DNA of 64,000 nt from Streptomyces uncialis (GCF_001905345.1 NZ_LFBV01000004.1:124001-188000); one strand, 5' to 3'; positions 44,669 to 53,791 are shown, numbered from the stretch's first letter. Numbers and translations: made by a program. The notes: generated by a model not told the origin, from the letters alone.

Positions 44669-45942
44669 TGACGGCCGCCGTACGGCCCACGCGGCCGGAA
44701 TCCGTCGTCGTGGTGGGAGCGGGGCAGGGCGGGTTCCAGACAGCGGCGTCCCTGCGCGAGCACGGATACCCGGGACCCATCACGCTCATCAGCGCCGAGG
44801 ACGCGCTTCCTTACGAACGCCCGCCGCTCTCCAAGACGTATCTCATGGGCGAGGCGGACGAGTCGCAGCTGTGGCTGCGGCCCGCCACGTACTACGTACG
44901 CCGGTCGATCGACCTGGTCAGGGGCACGGTGACGGGAATCGACCCGGTCGCCCGCACGGTCCGTCTCGCCGACGGCTCCGGGTACGGGTACGGCCATCTC
45001 GTCCTCGCCACCGGAGCCCGGCCGCGCACACTCGGTGTGCCGGGGGCCGGACTGCGCGGAGTGCATGTCCTGCGTACCGCGGAGGACGCCGTCGCGCTGC
45101 GGGCGTCACTCGCCTCCGCCCGGCACGCGGTCGTGGTGGGGGCCGGGTTCATCGGGCTGGAATTCGCGGCGGCGGCGCGAGAGTCGGGCTGTGAGGTGAC
45201 GGTCGTCGAGGCGCTGGACCGCCCGCTCGCCCGGACCGTCTCGGCGCGGACCGCCGGGCACTTCGCACGGTTGCACCGGAGCAAGGGCACCCGGTTGCTG
45301 TGCGGTCAGGGGGTCGCGGCCCTGCACGGGGGCCGTCGCGGGGCGGTGACGGCGGTGGAACTGGCCGACGGCCGAAGGCTCCCCGCCGACCTCGTCCTGA
45401 TCGGTGTCGGAGTCACCCCGCGCACGGAACTGGCCGCCGCGGCCGGTCTCGCCGTGGGCGACGGCATCACCGTCGATTCCCGGTTGCTGACCGGCGACTC
45501 CCACATCTCGGCCATCGGCGACTGCGCGGCGTTCCCGCAGGTCCGCTCCGGAGACCTGCGGCGGCTCGAATCGGTCCAGACCGCCGTCGGTCACGCCCGG
45601 CTGGTCGCGGCCCGGCTGACCGGCGCACCGGGCTCCTACGAGGAAGCGCCCTGGTTCTGGAGCGACCAGTTCTCGACGACGCTCCAGATCGCGGGACATG
45701 CCGAGGGCCACGACGCGGAGGTCCTGCTCGGCGACGGCCCCAGGGCGTTCTCCGTCCTCCTGTTCAGAGGCGGAACCCTGCTGGCGGTCGAATCCGTCAA
45801 CCGCCCCGTGGACCATCTGGCGGCCCGCCGACTCATGCAACCGGGGGCCGGGCTGACCCTCGACGAGGCGAGGGGGGAGGGCTTCTCGCTCCAGGACCAC
45901 GTGGCGAATCGCAGCGGAGGCTACGCGGGCTCCGTCGGCTGA
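44668..45942 (+). CDS. FAD-dependent ferredoxin reductase
   Basis: 424-residue NAD(P)H:ferredoxin reductase of the putidaredoxin reductase type. FAD motif VVVGAGQGGFQTA near residue 14, then YERPPLSKTYL, the NAD(P)-binding VVVGAGFIGLEFA (about 153) and the second FAD motif ISAIGDCAAFP. The C-terminal domain contains APWFWSDQF. It takes electrons to the ferredoxin encoded just upstream. No P450 adjoins, though two lie about 12 kb away. Confidence 0.93.
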   Translation: MTAAVRPTRPESVVVVGAGQGGFQTAASLREHGYPGPITLISAEDALPYERPPLSKTYLMGEADESQLWLRPATYYVRRSIDLVRGTVTGIDPVARTVRLADGSGYGYGHLVLATGARPRTLGVPGAGLRGVHVLRTAEDAVALRASLASARHAVVVGAGFIGLEFAAAARESGCEVTVVEALDRPLARTVSARTAGHFARLHRSKGTRLLCGQGVAALHGGRRGAVTAVELADGRRLPADLVLIGVGVTPRTELAAAAGLAVGDGITVDSRLLTGDSHISAIGDCAAFPQVRSGDLRRLESVQTAVGHARLVAARLTGAPGSYEEAPWFWSDQFSTTLQIAGHAEGHDAEVLLGDGPRAFSVLLFRGGTLLAVESVNRPVDHLAARRLMQPGAGLTLDEARGEGFSLQDHVANRSGGYAGSVG

Positions 45943-45970
45943 CCGGCCTCCGCCCGGGCGGAGGCCGGTC
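45941..45970 (+). terminator. Hairpin terminator overlapping the reductase stop
   Basis: 14-bp perfect stem GACCGGCCTCCGCC / GGCGGAGGCCGGTC with a minimal loop. The stop codon lies in the 5' arm. Confidence 0.78.
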
Positions 45971-46009
45971 GTCCTGGGTCGGCCCCGCTGCGCCGTCGTT
46001 CGGTGGTTT

Positions 46010-46393
46010 GCGCAGTTCCCCGCGCCCCTGGATGCTGCCCCGTTGCGGTCGCTCTACGGGTGCGGGTGCGCCCTCGTCTCTGCGCAGTTCCCCGCGCCCC
46101 TTTGGGGCGCATCCGGCTTGTTCTTCGGGTCGGTGCCGGTCGGGATTCTCCGTCCTCGCTCCAACGCGCTCGGTACGACGTCCAGTGGCTGTACTGGTGG
46201 CGTCGGAGTCTGCGGGCAGAGATTCCCGCCCACCCCCTCACGTGAGTCCTGCGACTGCACGGGGAGGAGTGTGAAGAACAACCTCAGGGGGCGCCCCCAA
46301 AGGGGCGCGGGGAACTGCGCAAAAGACGAGGGCCGACCCGCACCCGAAGAGCTACCGCAAGGAGGCAGCATCCAGGGGCGCGGGGAACTGCGC
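46010..46393. repeat. Long imperfect inverted-repeat element
   Basis: Arms 46010-46110 and 46291-46393 are roughly 90% identical in inverted orientation around a 180-bp centre. Each arm begins and ends with the Streptomyces intergenic core GCGCAGTTCCCCGCGCCCC (copies at 46010, 46082, and inverted at 46301 and 46374). It lies between convergent genes and could form a very large hairpin. Non-coding; resembles a MITE-like or duplicated terminator element. Confidence 0.85.
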
Positions 46394-46552
46394 ACCCCAC
46401 GAGCGACCCGCACAGGGACAAGTGCGCCCAGCCGGACAGACCTGGGAAGCGCGAGCGAAGGCGACCTGCGGGGAACTGCGCACCCCACGAGCGACGGCAC
46501 CGGGACAAGTGCGCCCCGCACAGGAGACCCAGGGGCGCGAGCGAAGGCGACC
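46391..46552. repeat. Direct repeats flanking the inverted-repeat element
   Basis: A block starting GCGCACCCCACGAGCGAC and ending ACAAGTGCGCCC occurs at 46391-46429 and again at 46479-46517. GCGAGCGAAGGCGACC occurs twice (from 46451 and 46537). A fifth partial core GGGGAACTGCGC is at 46470-46481. Confidence 0.75.
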
Positions 46553-46598
46553 CGTACTGGACGGGCAACCTGAACGAGTACCGCGAGGGGCCCCAGGG

Positions 46599-47531
46599 CT
46601 ACTTCGCCAGGTTGCCGGTCTTTCGTATCGCGAACCATGTTCCGCCCACGCCTTGGCCATTCGTGTCACCCGGATTCAGGTCGCCGGTGAACCAATAGAG
46701 CGGCCAGCCGTCGATGGTGAGTTGTACCCCGCCGTCGTCCGGGCGCCGGTACGGAATGATGAGCTTCGGATCGATATCCTTCGCGTTCTTCAACGCCGCC
46801 CTTGCCAGCATTTTCGCGGGCTTCCACTTCTTGAGGCAGGAGTCCGCGCACGCGGGCTTCTTCGGCGAGGCCCTGTCCTTGGTGAAGCGGTACAGTGTGC
46901 GGCCCTCGGCGTCCCTGACGATCTCGCCCAGCCTCGCGTCGTCACGTGTCGACAGCGCGGGCAGGGGCTCGACGGGCGCCGGGGCCGGGGCGCCGGCCTT
47001 CGTGCCGTCCGGGGCCGCCGCGAACCAGGTGCCGCCCACCCCCTGCCCCTTGGCCCGGCCGGGCGCCGTGTCCTCGGCGAAGCGGTACAGCGGCCAGCCG
47101 TCCAGTGTGAGCTGCTGGGAACCGTCGGCGCGGGTCACCTCGCCGAGCAGGGACGGGTCCATGCCCCGCGCCGCCCGGGCGCCCGTGGCGAGGACCGGGG
47201 GCCACATCCGCGCGCAGCCGCCGTCGCACGTGGAGTTGGACGGCCTCGCGGCGTCGTTGTCGAAGCGGTACAGCGTGCGGCCCTCGCTGTCCGTCACCAC
47301 CTTCCCGAGTGCCCCGCCCGTCCGCACACCCAGCTTCCCCGCCGCCGACGGTCCGCTTCCCGCGTCCGGGGACGCCGTATCCCTCTCCGCCGTCCCGGGC
47401 GACGAGGCGACCGTCGACCGCACCGAACCCGGCTCGCCCTGGCCGCTCCCGCAAGCGCTCAGCAGGGCGAGAGCGGTCGCCGTCCCGGCCGCCGTGACCG
47501 TCGCGCTCCGCGTCTTCCGTGGGTTCCGCAT
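46599..47531 (-). CDS. Secreted lipoprotein with Lipoprotein_15-type (COG4315) repeats
   Basis: 310 residues. Lipobox LSAC with acylated Cys27 after a 26-residue signal peptide, then a disordered Ser/Ala/Gly linker. Repeated units follow, of the type DSEGRTLYRFDNDAARPSNSTCDGGCARMWPP, LTLDGWPLYRFAEDTAPG, DAEGRTLYRFTKDRASP and LTIDGWPLYWFTGD. Cys pairs in each half probably form disulfides. Anchored on the outer face of the membrane. Function unknown; homologues such as SCO0930 are envelope-associated. Confidence 0.9.
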   Translation of the reverse strand: MRNPRKTRSATVTAAGTATALALLSACGSGQGEPGSVRSTVASSPGTAERDTASPDAGSGPSAAGKLGVRTGGALGKVVTDSEGRTLYRFDNDAARPSNSTCDGGCARMWPPVLATGARAARGMDPSLLGEVTRADGSQQLTLDGWPLYRFAEDTAPGRAKGQGVGGTWFAAAPDGTKAGAPAPAPVEPLPALSTRDDARLGEIVRDAEGRTLYRFTKDRASPKKPACADSCLKKWKPAKMLARAALKNAKDIDPKLIIPYRRPDDGGVQLTIDGWPLYWFTGDLNPGDTNGQGVGGTWFAIRKTGNLAK

Positions 47532-47619
47532 GACTGCTCCTGTTTCCCGTTCATGGAATTGCCTGGGTTCTTCGACCGCTTGCCGGTGCGGGAATGAGTA
47601 GCGGTCCGGTGAGTGGGGT

Positions 47620-49713
47620 TCAGATTCCGGTGGGGAGTGTTCTCGAATTCCTGGGACGGGAATTCCGTACGGGCGTAGCCGTCCTCGCGTCGGCGGGGCA
47701 GTGGGCCGGGACCGTCACCCGCAGGCCCAGCACCCCCAGATCCACGGTGCCCCCGGGCTCCGCGTACCAGCGCCAGTGGGCGCCTGGGACGTCACCGACC
47801 GTGAGGACCGTCCAGCCGCCGGGCGGCGCGGCCAGTTCGGTGAGCGCCCGTGCCTCCTCGGGCCCCGGGGGCTGGAGCATCAGGAGGAAGCCGGTCACCC
47901 CGCCGGAACGGGCCGAGCCGAGAACGGGTCCGATGCCGAGATCCTCCGCCGTCGCGAAGACCTCCGCGGGCGCGCGGTCGCGGACATCGCCCACCGAGGG
48001 GATACGTACCAGCCCGTGCTGTCCGGGCAGCACACCCGCCGGTGGGCCGACGATCACCACAACGGTGTTCTGCCAGGGCGGTTCCAGCAGCCCGAGGGCC
48101 AGGGCCGCGACGGTGTCCCGTGCCACCCGCAGATCCCCCCGCACGCTCAGCGCGCCGTCGAGCTGGCCGAGGCCGACCATCACCTGGGCACCCCGGCCGT
48201 CCACCCCGAGCCGCGCCAGATGCGGCAGCGGCAGGACCGGGTCGGGCGGCGCGGGGCCGAGGGCCGGCGGCAGCCCCTCCCGCTGCCAGTGCGTGGTGTC
48301 GACGACGGTCCAGGGCTCCGGCGCGGTACCGGTCGGCGGACCCGACACACAGGCACGCAGCCGGTCACCTTCCGCGAGCACCGTGTGGACGCGGACCGGC
48401 GCGTCGGGAGTACCCGCCGTCATCAGCTCCTCCAGCGCGTGCCGGACCACCACCGGGGTGCGGATGTCCGCCGCGAGCTGTCTGGCCAGCGCGCCCCGGC
48501 GACGGCGCACCACGGCCAGCGCCATGCTCCGCGGCCACCGGGAACGTGACACCCGGGCCATTCCGGCCACGTTCACCGCCGGACCCCGCGTTGCGCCCGC
48601 CGCTCCCTTCCCCGGCCCCCGCGCCACCCGCGACATGCCCGTCCCGGAAGCCCGAACCGCTCGGCCCGTACCCGCTCCCGGACCCCGGGCTCCACCCGGC
48701 CCCCACGCCCCACCCGTCCCCGACGCCCGCCCCCGGCCGACACCCACTGCCCCCGCCGACCCCACGGCCCACGCCGCGCCCGATCCGACCAGGACCGCCC
48801 CCGACGCCCCCGCCCCGCGCGGCACCGACACCGGCACCGGGGCCGGGTTCCGGCGGACGAGGACCGCCAGGGCCAGCGCCGCGACGCCCGCCGTTCCGCC
48901 GACGAGCACGGGGAACGGGACCGGGTCGCCACCGGACGTCGACGGACCGGCGGACCTGCCCTCCACCGCGACCTGCACGTGCGGCGCGGCATCCGCCCGA
49001 CCGGCGTCCGGTCCGGTGGCCCCTGGCCCGTCGGGCAGCACCCCGAAGCGGACGCCGGGTCCCTCCGCGTCCACGGGCAGCCGCAAGGCGAAGCCGGGCA
49101 CGACCTGTTCCGCTCCGGCGAACACCTCACCGTCCGGCAGCACCCGCCCCGTGTTCAGCACCAGGATCTCCTGGACGCGGTCGCCGTCGCCCAGGGTCCG
49201 GGCCGCGATGCCGACCAGGGTTTCGGCCCTGCCGCCGTTGTCCTCGGGCGCCTTGACGACATAGAACTTGCTCAGTTCGTCCACTGCGGGGAGGGTCCCG
49301 GGCGCCCGCGCGGAGATCCGGCCGACCCCCGCGGCCCGCACCCCCGACTCCACCCCTGCCCGTGCCTTCGGGGCCACGGCCGTCCGCACCCTCGGTTCCG
49401 CGGCCGTCCAAGTCCCCGGCTCCAGGCCCGTCCGGACCCCCGGTCCCAGGCCCGTCCGTGTCCCCGGGCCTGTCGCAGCCGGTAGCTCCAGTTCCCTGGC
49501 CGCCGGAGCGCCCGGCCGCGCGTGGGCCTCCGTGGGCAGCGCCAGCACTCCGGCGAGGGCGGCGCCGAGCGCCACCCCGTACAGTGCCACCGGCCGCGCG
49601 GCGGGACCCCGTACCGATCCCAGCCGATGGGCGAGTGACCGGGTGTTCCCGTTCCGGTTCCCCTGCCGTCGAACGGTGGCAGGCGCGGTCGTCCTCCTGG
49701 GCGCGTCTCGCAT
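47620..49713 (-). CDS. LysM-like membrane protein with octapeptide repeats
   Basis: 697 residues, not assigned to a characterised family. N-terminal signal/TM helix (about 40-65), an octapeptide array (about 82-129), a LysM-like domain (about 150-232: FYVVKAPEDNGGRAETLVGIAARTLGDGDRVQEIL), a second TM (about 265-290), a Gly/Ala/Arg low-complexity linker, then a cytosolic domain of about 250 residues (ALAVVRRRRGALARQLAADIR...). ATG 49713 follows GGAGACGGGGAAG. May bind peptidoglycan outside while the C-terminus acts inside. The long upstream frame is low-complexity. Confidence 0.75.
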   Translation of the reverse strand: MRDAPRRTTAPATVRRQGNRNGNTRSLAHRLGSVRGPAARPVALYGVALGAALAGVLALPTEAHARPGAPAARELELPAATGPGTRTGLGPGVRTGLEPGTWTAAEPRVRTAVAPKARAGVESGVRAAGVGRISARAPGTLPAVDELSKFYVVKAPEDNGGRAETLVGIAARTLGDGDRVQEILVLNTGRVLPDGEVFAGAEQVVPGFALRLPVDAEGPGVRFGVLPDGPGATGPDAGRADAAPHVQVAVEGRSAGPSTSGGDPVPFPVLVGGTAGVAALALAVLVRRNPAPVPVSVPRGAGASGAVLVGSGAAWAVGSAGAVGVGRGRASGTGGAWGPGGARGPGAGTGRAVRASGTGMSRVARGPGKGAAGATRGPAVNVAGMARVSRSRWPRSMALAVVRRRRGALARQLAADIRTPVVVRHALEELMTAGTPDAPVRVHTVLAEGDRLRACVSGPPTGTAPEPWTVVDTTHWQREGLPPALGPAPPDPVLPLPHLARLGVDGRGAQVMVGLGQLDGALSVRGDLRVARDTVAALALGLLEPPWQNTVVVIVGPPAGVLPGQHGLVRIPSVGDVRDRAPAEVFATAEDLGIGPVLGSARSGGVTGFLLMLQPPGPEEARALTELAAPPGGWTVLTVGDVPGAHWRWYAEPGGTVDLGVLGLRVTVPAHCPADARTATPVRNSRPRNSRTLPTGI
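49327..49470. repeat. 24-bp minisatellite in the LysM-like gene, 6 units
   Basis: Six in-frame 24-bp units encoding octapeptides GPGTRTGL, GPGVRTGL, EPGTWTAA, EPRVRTAV, APKARAGV, ESGVRAAG between the signal helix and the LysM-like domain. Confidence 0.85.
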
Positions 49714-50279
49714 CTTCCCCGTCTCCTTCTCCGCCGGATTCCCGGGCCGCCGGGCAGGCCGTGCCGGGTCCGCCCGCCGCGCCGTACGCGCGCCGTACGG
49801 CTCACGTCGGGGAGCACACGGACGGTGGGCCCGGTTCGGTTCAACGGTTCGCCGAAGGGATTTCACGGGCATTCGGCCCGAGACGATACTGAACCGCGCT
49901 TCAGTTGCGCACGTGTCGGATGCGAGGGGCCGACTCCCTTGCCCAGGAGGCCCGTTGATGACGCGAGGACACCTGCGGGGGCAGACGTGGGGACACCCGC
50001 GAGGACAGACGTGGGGACACCTGCCTGGATACCTGCGACGACGCACCGCGCGACGAGTGGGCCCGGCGTTCGGCGACGCCCCCGCCCCGGCTCCGGCACG
50101 CCCCCGCCCCGGCTCCGGCACCGCCCCGGCGACGGCCCTGCGCCGGCTCCACCGCCTCCGACGACGGCCCCGCCACCGCCCCCGGCATCCCGGCGAACCT
50201 CCGCATCCCGGCGATCACCCGCACCCCGGCCAGCATCCCCACCCCCGCCAACCTCCCCACCCCGGCCGGCATCCCCGTC
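49714..50279. other. Low-complexity gene-free region with two minisatellites
   Basis: 566 bp between two same-strand genes. It contains three 24-bp units at 49969-50040 (sharing GCAGACGTGGGG / ACAGACGTGGGG) and five 18-bp units at 50186-50275 (for example CACCCCGGCCAGCATCCC). Open frames here are artefacts of repeat composition and have no ribosome sites. Confidence 0.65.
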
Positions 50280-51134
50280 TCAGCCGGTCGCCGTCGGCGG
50301 CCCGTACCCGAAGGAGAACGTCGCGGTCACCGTGTCGAACAGCTCGTGCACGCGCACGACCAGCGGCAGGTCCGGGCTGAAGCACAGCACGACGAGCACC
50401 CGCCGGGAGCCCGGCACCGGCACCACGGTGTGCATGACCAGCAACCGGTACGGGGCCCCGTCGGCCAGCTCGCCCTCCTCCACCCCCATCAGCCGTCGGA
50501 CGGGCCCGACCCGGGGCAGTGTCTCCGTGCTGAAGGTCCGGGCGCCGCCCCTCGCCCACTGCCGCCCCGCCGCCGGAAACCGCCTGGCCAGCGCGTGCGC
50601 GGAAGCCGCCTTCCCGGGCGGCGGGGTGACGCTGAAGATCATCACCCCGGCCGTCAGGGGCTCGCTCCCGTCCGACGGCGTGGTGCCCGCCGCGTACAGC
50701 GCCCCGCGCCGCCGCGCGCCCTCCAGGATGCGCCGGGCGCCGCTGACCCCTTCGTCGGACCGGCCCCCGCCCGGCCCGCCCGGCACCCCACCCGGCCTAC
50801 CTGGCCCGTCCAACCCGCCCGGCCCGCTCACTGCTGTCCCGCGCCGGATCTCCGCGCAAGCCGGGGGAGTCCCGTCCTCCGGCAGGTCGTACCGCGTCCA
50901 CGTCCCGGGAACCGCGATACCGAAGGAATCCGGCTCACCACCCGCCCCGGGCACTCCGGTCGCACCACCCGCCCCGAGCGCCTTGGTCACACCGTTCGCC
51001 CTACCCACTCCGGCCACATCACCGGCCCCGCGCACCCCGGTCCCCTCGCCCGACTCGCGCACATCACCCACCCCGGTCACCCCGCACATTCGGCCCGCTC
51101 CCCGCACCGCGACCACCCCACGTGCCCTGGTCAC
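50280..51134 (-). CDS. Hypothetical protein with repetitive N-terminus, 284 aa
   Basis: Not recognised. GTG 51134 is preceded by GGAGG at six bases. The first 70 residues are a Gly/Val/Ala hexapeptide-like repeat (GVTGVG, GAGDVA, GVGRAN, GAGGAT). The rest is a globular domain with DSFGIAVPGTWTRYDLPED, YRLLVMHTVVPVPGSRRVLVVLCFSPDLPL and VHELFDTVTATFSFGYG. The last part suggests a beta-rich soluble fold. No Cys pairs, membrane segments or catalytic motifs. Upstream of and co-oriented with the LysM-like gene, so possibly in one operon. Confidence 0.7.
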   Translation of the reverse strand: MTRARGVVAVRGAGRMCGVTGVGDVRESGEGTGVRGAGDVAGVGRANGVTKALGAGGATGVPGAGGEPDSFGIAVPGTWTRYDLPEDGTPPACAEIRRGTAVSGPGGLDGPGRPGGVPGGPGGGRSDEGVSGARRILEGARRRGALYAAGTTPSDGSEPLTAGVMIFSVTPPPGKAASAHALARRFPAAGRQWARGGARTFSTETLPRVGPVRRLMGVEEGELADGAPYRLLVMHTVVPVPGSRRVLVVLCFSPDLPLVVRVHELFDTVTATFSFGYGPPTATG

Positions 51135-51315
51135 CCCATGCCTCCGCCGCTTCGGGCCGCCCTCATACCGGTCGGTTCGCCCGTTCGTCCGGGCGGCGCG
51201 GCCGTGGGCCGCTCGTCGTCACCGGAAGCGTCGATCTCGGCCATCGGCCCTCCTGACCGCGCGGAAGGGCGGGCGGAACCCGCCTCACCCCGGGCACGGA
51301 CGGCGGTACGAAAAG

Positions 51316-51336
51316 GTTCAACCACCGTTGTTGAAC
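51316..51336. promoter_or_regulatory. Inverted repeat GTTCAAC-N7-GTTGAAC
   Basis: Seven-bp perfect arms, about 50-80 bp upstream of the DUF1996 gene and in the divergent interval with the 284-aa gene. GGAAC follows at 51350-51354, an ECF-type -35-like word. Confidence 0.45.
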
Positions 51337-51395
51337 ACCTGGGTGAAAGCTGGAACGCTGACATCGTGGTGAGGCAACTCCCTTCTATCAGGGGC

Positions 51396-52391
51396 ATGTT
51401 GACGATGAGGTCAGCGCTGTTGGCGCTGTGCCTCGGACTTGTCGTCACGGGTGTCGTGGCCAACCGGCCGGCCGGGCCGCCCGCCTCGCCGCCGGAGGGC
51501 TCCTACACGGCCCTCGCGGACATCCCGGACCCGGCGCCCCTGCCGCGCCCCGGGCCGGACGCGGCCACCGGCTCGCTGTCGGTGGACTGCGGACGCAACG
51601 AACGCGGCCACCGCAACACTGACAACGTTGTGGTCTCGCCCGGTCTGGTCGGCGGCGCGCACCACACGCACGACTATGTGGGCAATGTGTCGACCGACGC
51701 GCTGTCCACCGACCGGAGCCTGGCCGCCGCCGCGACGACCTGCGCGGGCGGCGACCGCTCCGCCTACTACTGGCCCGTGCTGCGCCGCCTGGACCGGCAC
51801 GGGCCGGACGCCGAGGCCCATGGCGGCGGCAGACACGGCAACACCGGGGAGATCCTTGTCCCGTCGGCGGTCCGGGTGGAGTTCCACGGCAGTCCGGTGA
51901 GCCAGGTGCTCGTCCCGCCGAAGGGGCTGCGGATGATCACGGGTGATCCGGTGGCGGAGACCACCGACCGCGGCCTGGCCCGCGCCCAGTGGGGCTGCTC
52001 CGGCCATCCGGAACGCTTCACCACGGACTACCCCACCTGTCCGGCGGGCAGCGGCGTCACCCGTACGTTCGACTTCCCGAGCTGCTGGAACGGGTTGCAT
52101 ACGGACAGCCCCGACCACCGCTCGCACATCGTGTTCCCCCTCGCGGACGGCGGTTGCCCCCGGGCGACCTTCCCGGTGCCGAGGCTGCGGCTCACCCTCA
52201 CCTACGACATCCCGGCCGGGGTGCGGTTCGCGGTCGACTCGTTCCCCGAGCAGCGGCGTGCGCCCGTCACCGACCACGCGATGTTCATCGGCGTCCTCAG
52301 CGACGCGCGCCGCGCCGCGCTCACGGACTGCGTCAACGAGGGCCGGCGCTGCCGCGCGGTCCGTCCGGGGGCACCGGGCGCCTCCGGGTGA
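51396..52391 (+). CDS. DUF1996 exported protein
   Basis: About 331 residues with an N-terminal signal sequence (MRSALLALCLGLVVTGVVA). The DUF1996 core has NVVVSPGLVGGAHHTHDYVGN, SAYYWPVLRRLD, FPSCWNGLHTDSPDHRSHIVFP and DHAMFIGVL. Six Cys suggest disulfides outside the cell. Start uncertain: ATG 51396 or 51405, or GTG 51366. Likely secreted; function unknown. The ECF sigma gene begins 59 bp after the stop, so co-regulation is likely. Confidence 0.85.
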   Translation: MLTMRSALLALCLGLVVTGVVANRPAGPPASPPEGSYTALADIPDPAPLPRPGPDAATGSLSVDCGRNERGHRNTDNVVVSPGLVGGAHHTHDYVGNVSTDALSTDRSLAAAATTCAGGDRSAYYWPVLRRLDRHGPDAEAHGGGRHGNTGEILVPSAVRVEFHGSPVSQVLVPPKGLRMITGDPVAETTDRGLARAQWGCSGHPERFTTDYPTCPAGSGVTRTFDFPSCWNGLHTDSPDHRSHIVFPLADGGCPRATFPVPRLRLTLTYDIPAGVRFAVDSFPEQRRAPVTDHAMFIGVLSDARRAALTDCVNEGRRCRAVRPGAPGASG

Positions 52392-52450
52392 ACCGGCCGC
52401 ACCCGCCGTCCGTGTTGAACGCGTCGGACAGGCCAGGACGGAGTGAGTGG

Positions 52451-53017
52451 ATGGCGACACTGTGGTCGCGCACTCGGCAGCGGACGAGTGACGAGGTACT
52501 GATCAGGGCTCTCTACGAGGAACACGGCAGAGCCCTGCTCGCGTACGCCGGGCGGCTCACGGGGGACCGCGGCGCCGCGGAGGACGTGGTGCAGGAGACG
52601 CTGATCCGGGCCTGGCGCCACCCCGAGATCATGGTGAACGGCAAGGGCTCCGTGCGCGGCTGGCTGCTGACCGTCGCCCGCAACATCGTGACGGACCGGT
52701 ACCGGGCGAAGGCGGCGCGGCCCACCGAGGTCGCGGAGTCGCCCGGCACCGGTCCGGTGGAACGGGACCACGCCGAGGCGGTCGTGGACTCGATGGTCGT
52801 GATGGAGGCACTCGACCAGCTCTCCGCGGAGCACCGCGACGTCCTGGTGGAGATCTACTTCCGGGGGCGGACCGTAGCGGAGACCGCGAAGTCCCTGGGG
52901 ATACCGGCGGGTACCGTCAAATCCCGTTCACACTATGCCTTGAAGGCGTTGAGACAGCTCTGCACGGAGAGACCCGGGACAGCGAAGCTGGCCGTGGTGA
53001 AGGAGGCGGCGGCATGA
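52451..53017 (+). CDS. ECF RNA polymerase sigma factor
   Basis: 188 residues. Sigma region 2 (LYEEHGRALLAYAGRLTGDRGAAEDVVQETLIRAWRH) and region 4 (LSAEHRDVLVEIYFRGRTVAETAKSLGIPAGTVKSRSHYALKALR) are complete. ATG 52451 has GGAGTGAG upstream. The stop overlaps the ATG of the anti-sigma gene, the usual coupling for stoichiometric control. Target genes probably include its own operon and the DUF1996 gene. Confidence 0.93.
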   Translation: MATLWSRTRQRTSDEVLIRALYEEHGRALLAYAGRLTGDRGAAEDVVQETLIRAWRHPEIMVNGKGSVRGWLLTVARNIVTDRYRAKAARPTEVAESPGTGPVERDHAEAVVDSMVVMEALDQLSAEHRDVLVEIYFRGRTVAETAKSLGIPAGTVKSRSHYALKALRQLCTERPGTAKLAVVKEAAA

Positions 53018-53724
53018 GCATCCAGCAGCATGACAACACACTGCTCGGCGCCTATGTGCTCGGCGCCCTGGACGAGCGGGAGGTGCGCACGGTCGACGAA
53101 CATGTGGAGGCGTGCGGGGATTGCCGCCTTGAGCTGGCGGCGCTGGAGGAGATGGAGTCCACCCTCGGCGAGGTCCCGCCCGAGGCGTTCCTGGAGGGGC
53201 CCCCGGAAGGGGGCGAACTGCTGCTGGGCCGCACGCTGCGGCAGGCGGACGCCGAGCGGACCCGGGCGGGTGCGCGGCGCCGGGCGGTCGTCGGCGCGGT
53301 CGCGGCGGTGGCCGCGGCGGCGGTCCTCGGCGGCGGGTTCCTGTTCGGCCGGGGCACCGCGGACCATGAGGTGGCGGAGCCGGACCGGGGGGCGGTGCCG
53401 ACGGCGACGCTGCCCGTCGAGGGCACCCGGTTCGCCTCGGCCACCGACCCCGGGACCGGTGCCCGGATCGCCGTCCGGATGACCCCGGCCGTCGGCTGGG
53501 TCCGGGTGAACGCGGCGGTCAGCGGGATTCCCGCCGGGGAGCGCTGCCGGCTGGTCGTCGTCGCCGGGGACGGCACCCGGGAGATCGCCGGGAGCTGGCT
53601 CGTGGCGGGCGCGGAGAAGGGCGCCAATCTCGACGGCTCGGCGGCGGTGCCCCCGGAGGACGTCAAGGAGATCCTGGTGGAGAACGACAAGGGCAAACAG
53701 TACGTTTCGGCGCACATCGTCTGA
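53014..53724 (+). CDS. Anti-sigma factor, zinc-binding, RskA-like
   Basis: 236-residue single-pass membrane protein. N-terminal ZAS motif H-x3-C-x2-C (His30, Cys34, Cys37 in EHVEACGDC), a TM helix (about 89-110, AVVGAVAAVAAAAVLGGGFLFG) and an extracytoplasmic RskA-like domain (VRMTPAVGWVRVNAAVSGIPAGERCRLVVVAGDG). It should hold the upstream sigma factor at the membrane until released. Confidence 0.92.
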   Translation: MSIQQHDNTLLGAYVLGALDEREVRTVDEHVEACGDCRLELAALEEMESTLGEVPPEAFLEGPPEGGELLLGRTLRQADAERTRAGARRRAVVGAVAAVAAAAVLGGGFLFGRGTADHEVAEPDRGAVPTATLPVEGTRFASATDPGTGARIAVRMTPAVGWVRVNAAVSGIPAGERCRLVVVAGDGTREIAGSWLVAGAEKGANLDGSAAVPPEDVKEILVENDKGKQYVSAHIV

Positions 53725-53734
53725 CGTGATCCAC

Positions 53735-53757
53735 CCCGGGGCCGGAGGGGCCCCGGG
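53735..53757 (+). terminator. Hairpin terminator after the anti-sigma gene
   Basis: Nine-bp perfect stem CCCGGGGCC / GGCCCCGGG with loop GGAGG, 10 bp past the stop. Confidence 0.7.
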
Positions 53758-53791
53758 TTCCGGGTCAGGGGCCGGGGCCGCGGCGGGTTCG

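Noticed and set aside
47594..49264. Plus-strand Pro/Ser/Arg-rich frame opposite the LysM-like gene
   Set aside because: Lacks a domain and follows the complement of the minus-strand gene, which has a signal helix and a LysM-like domain.
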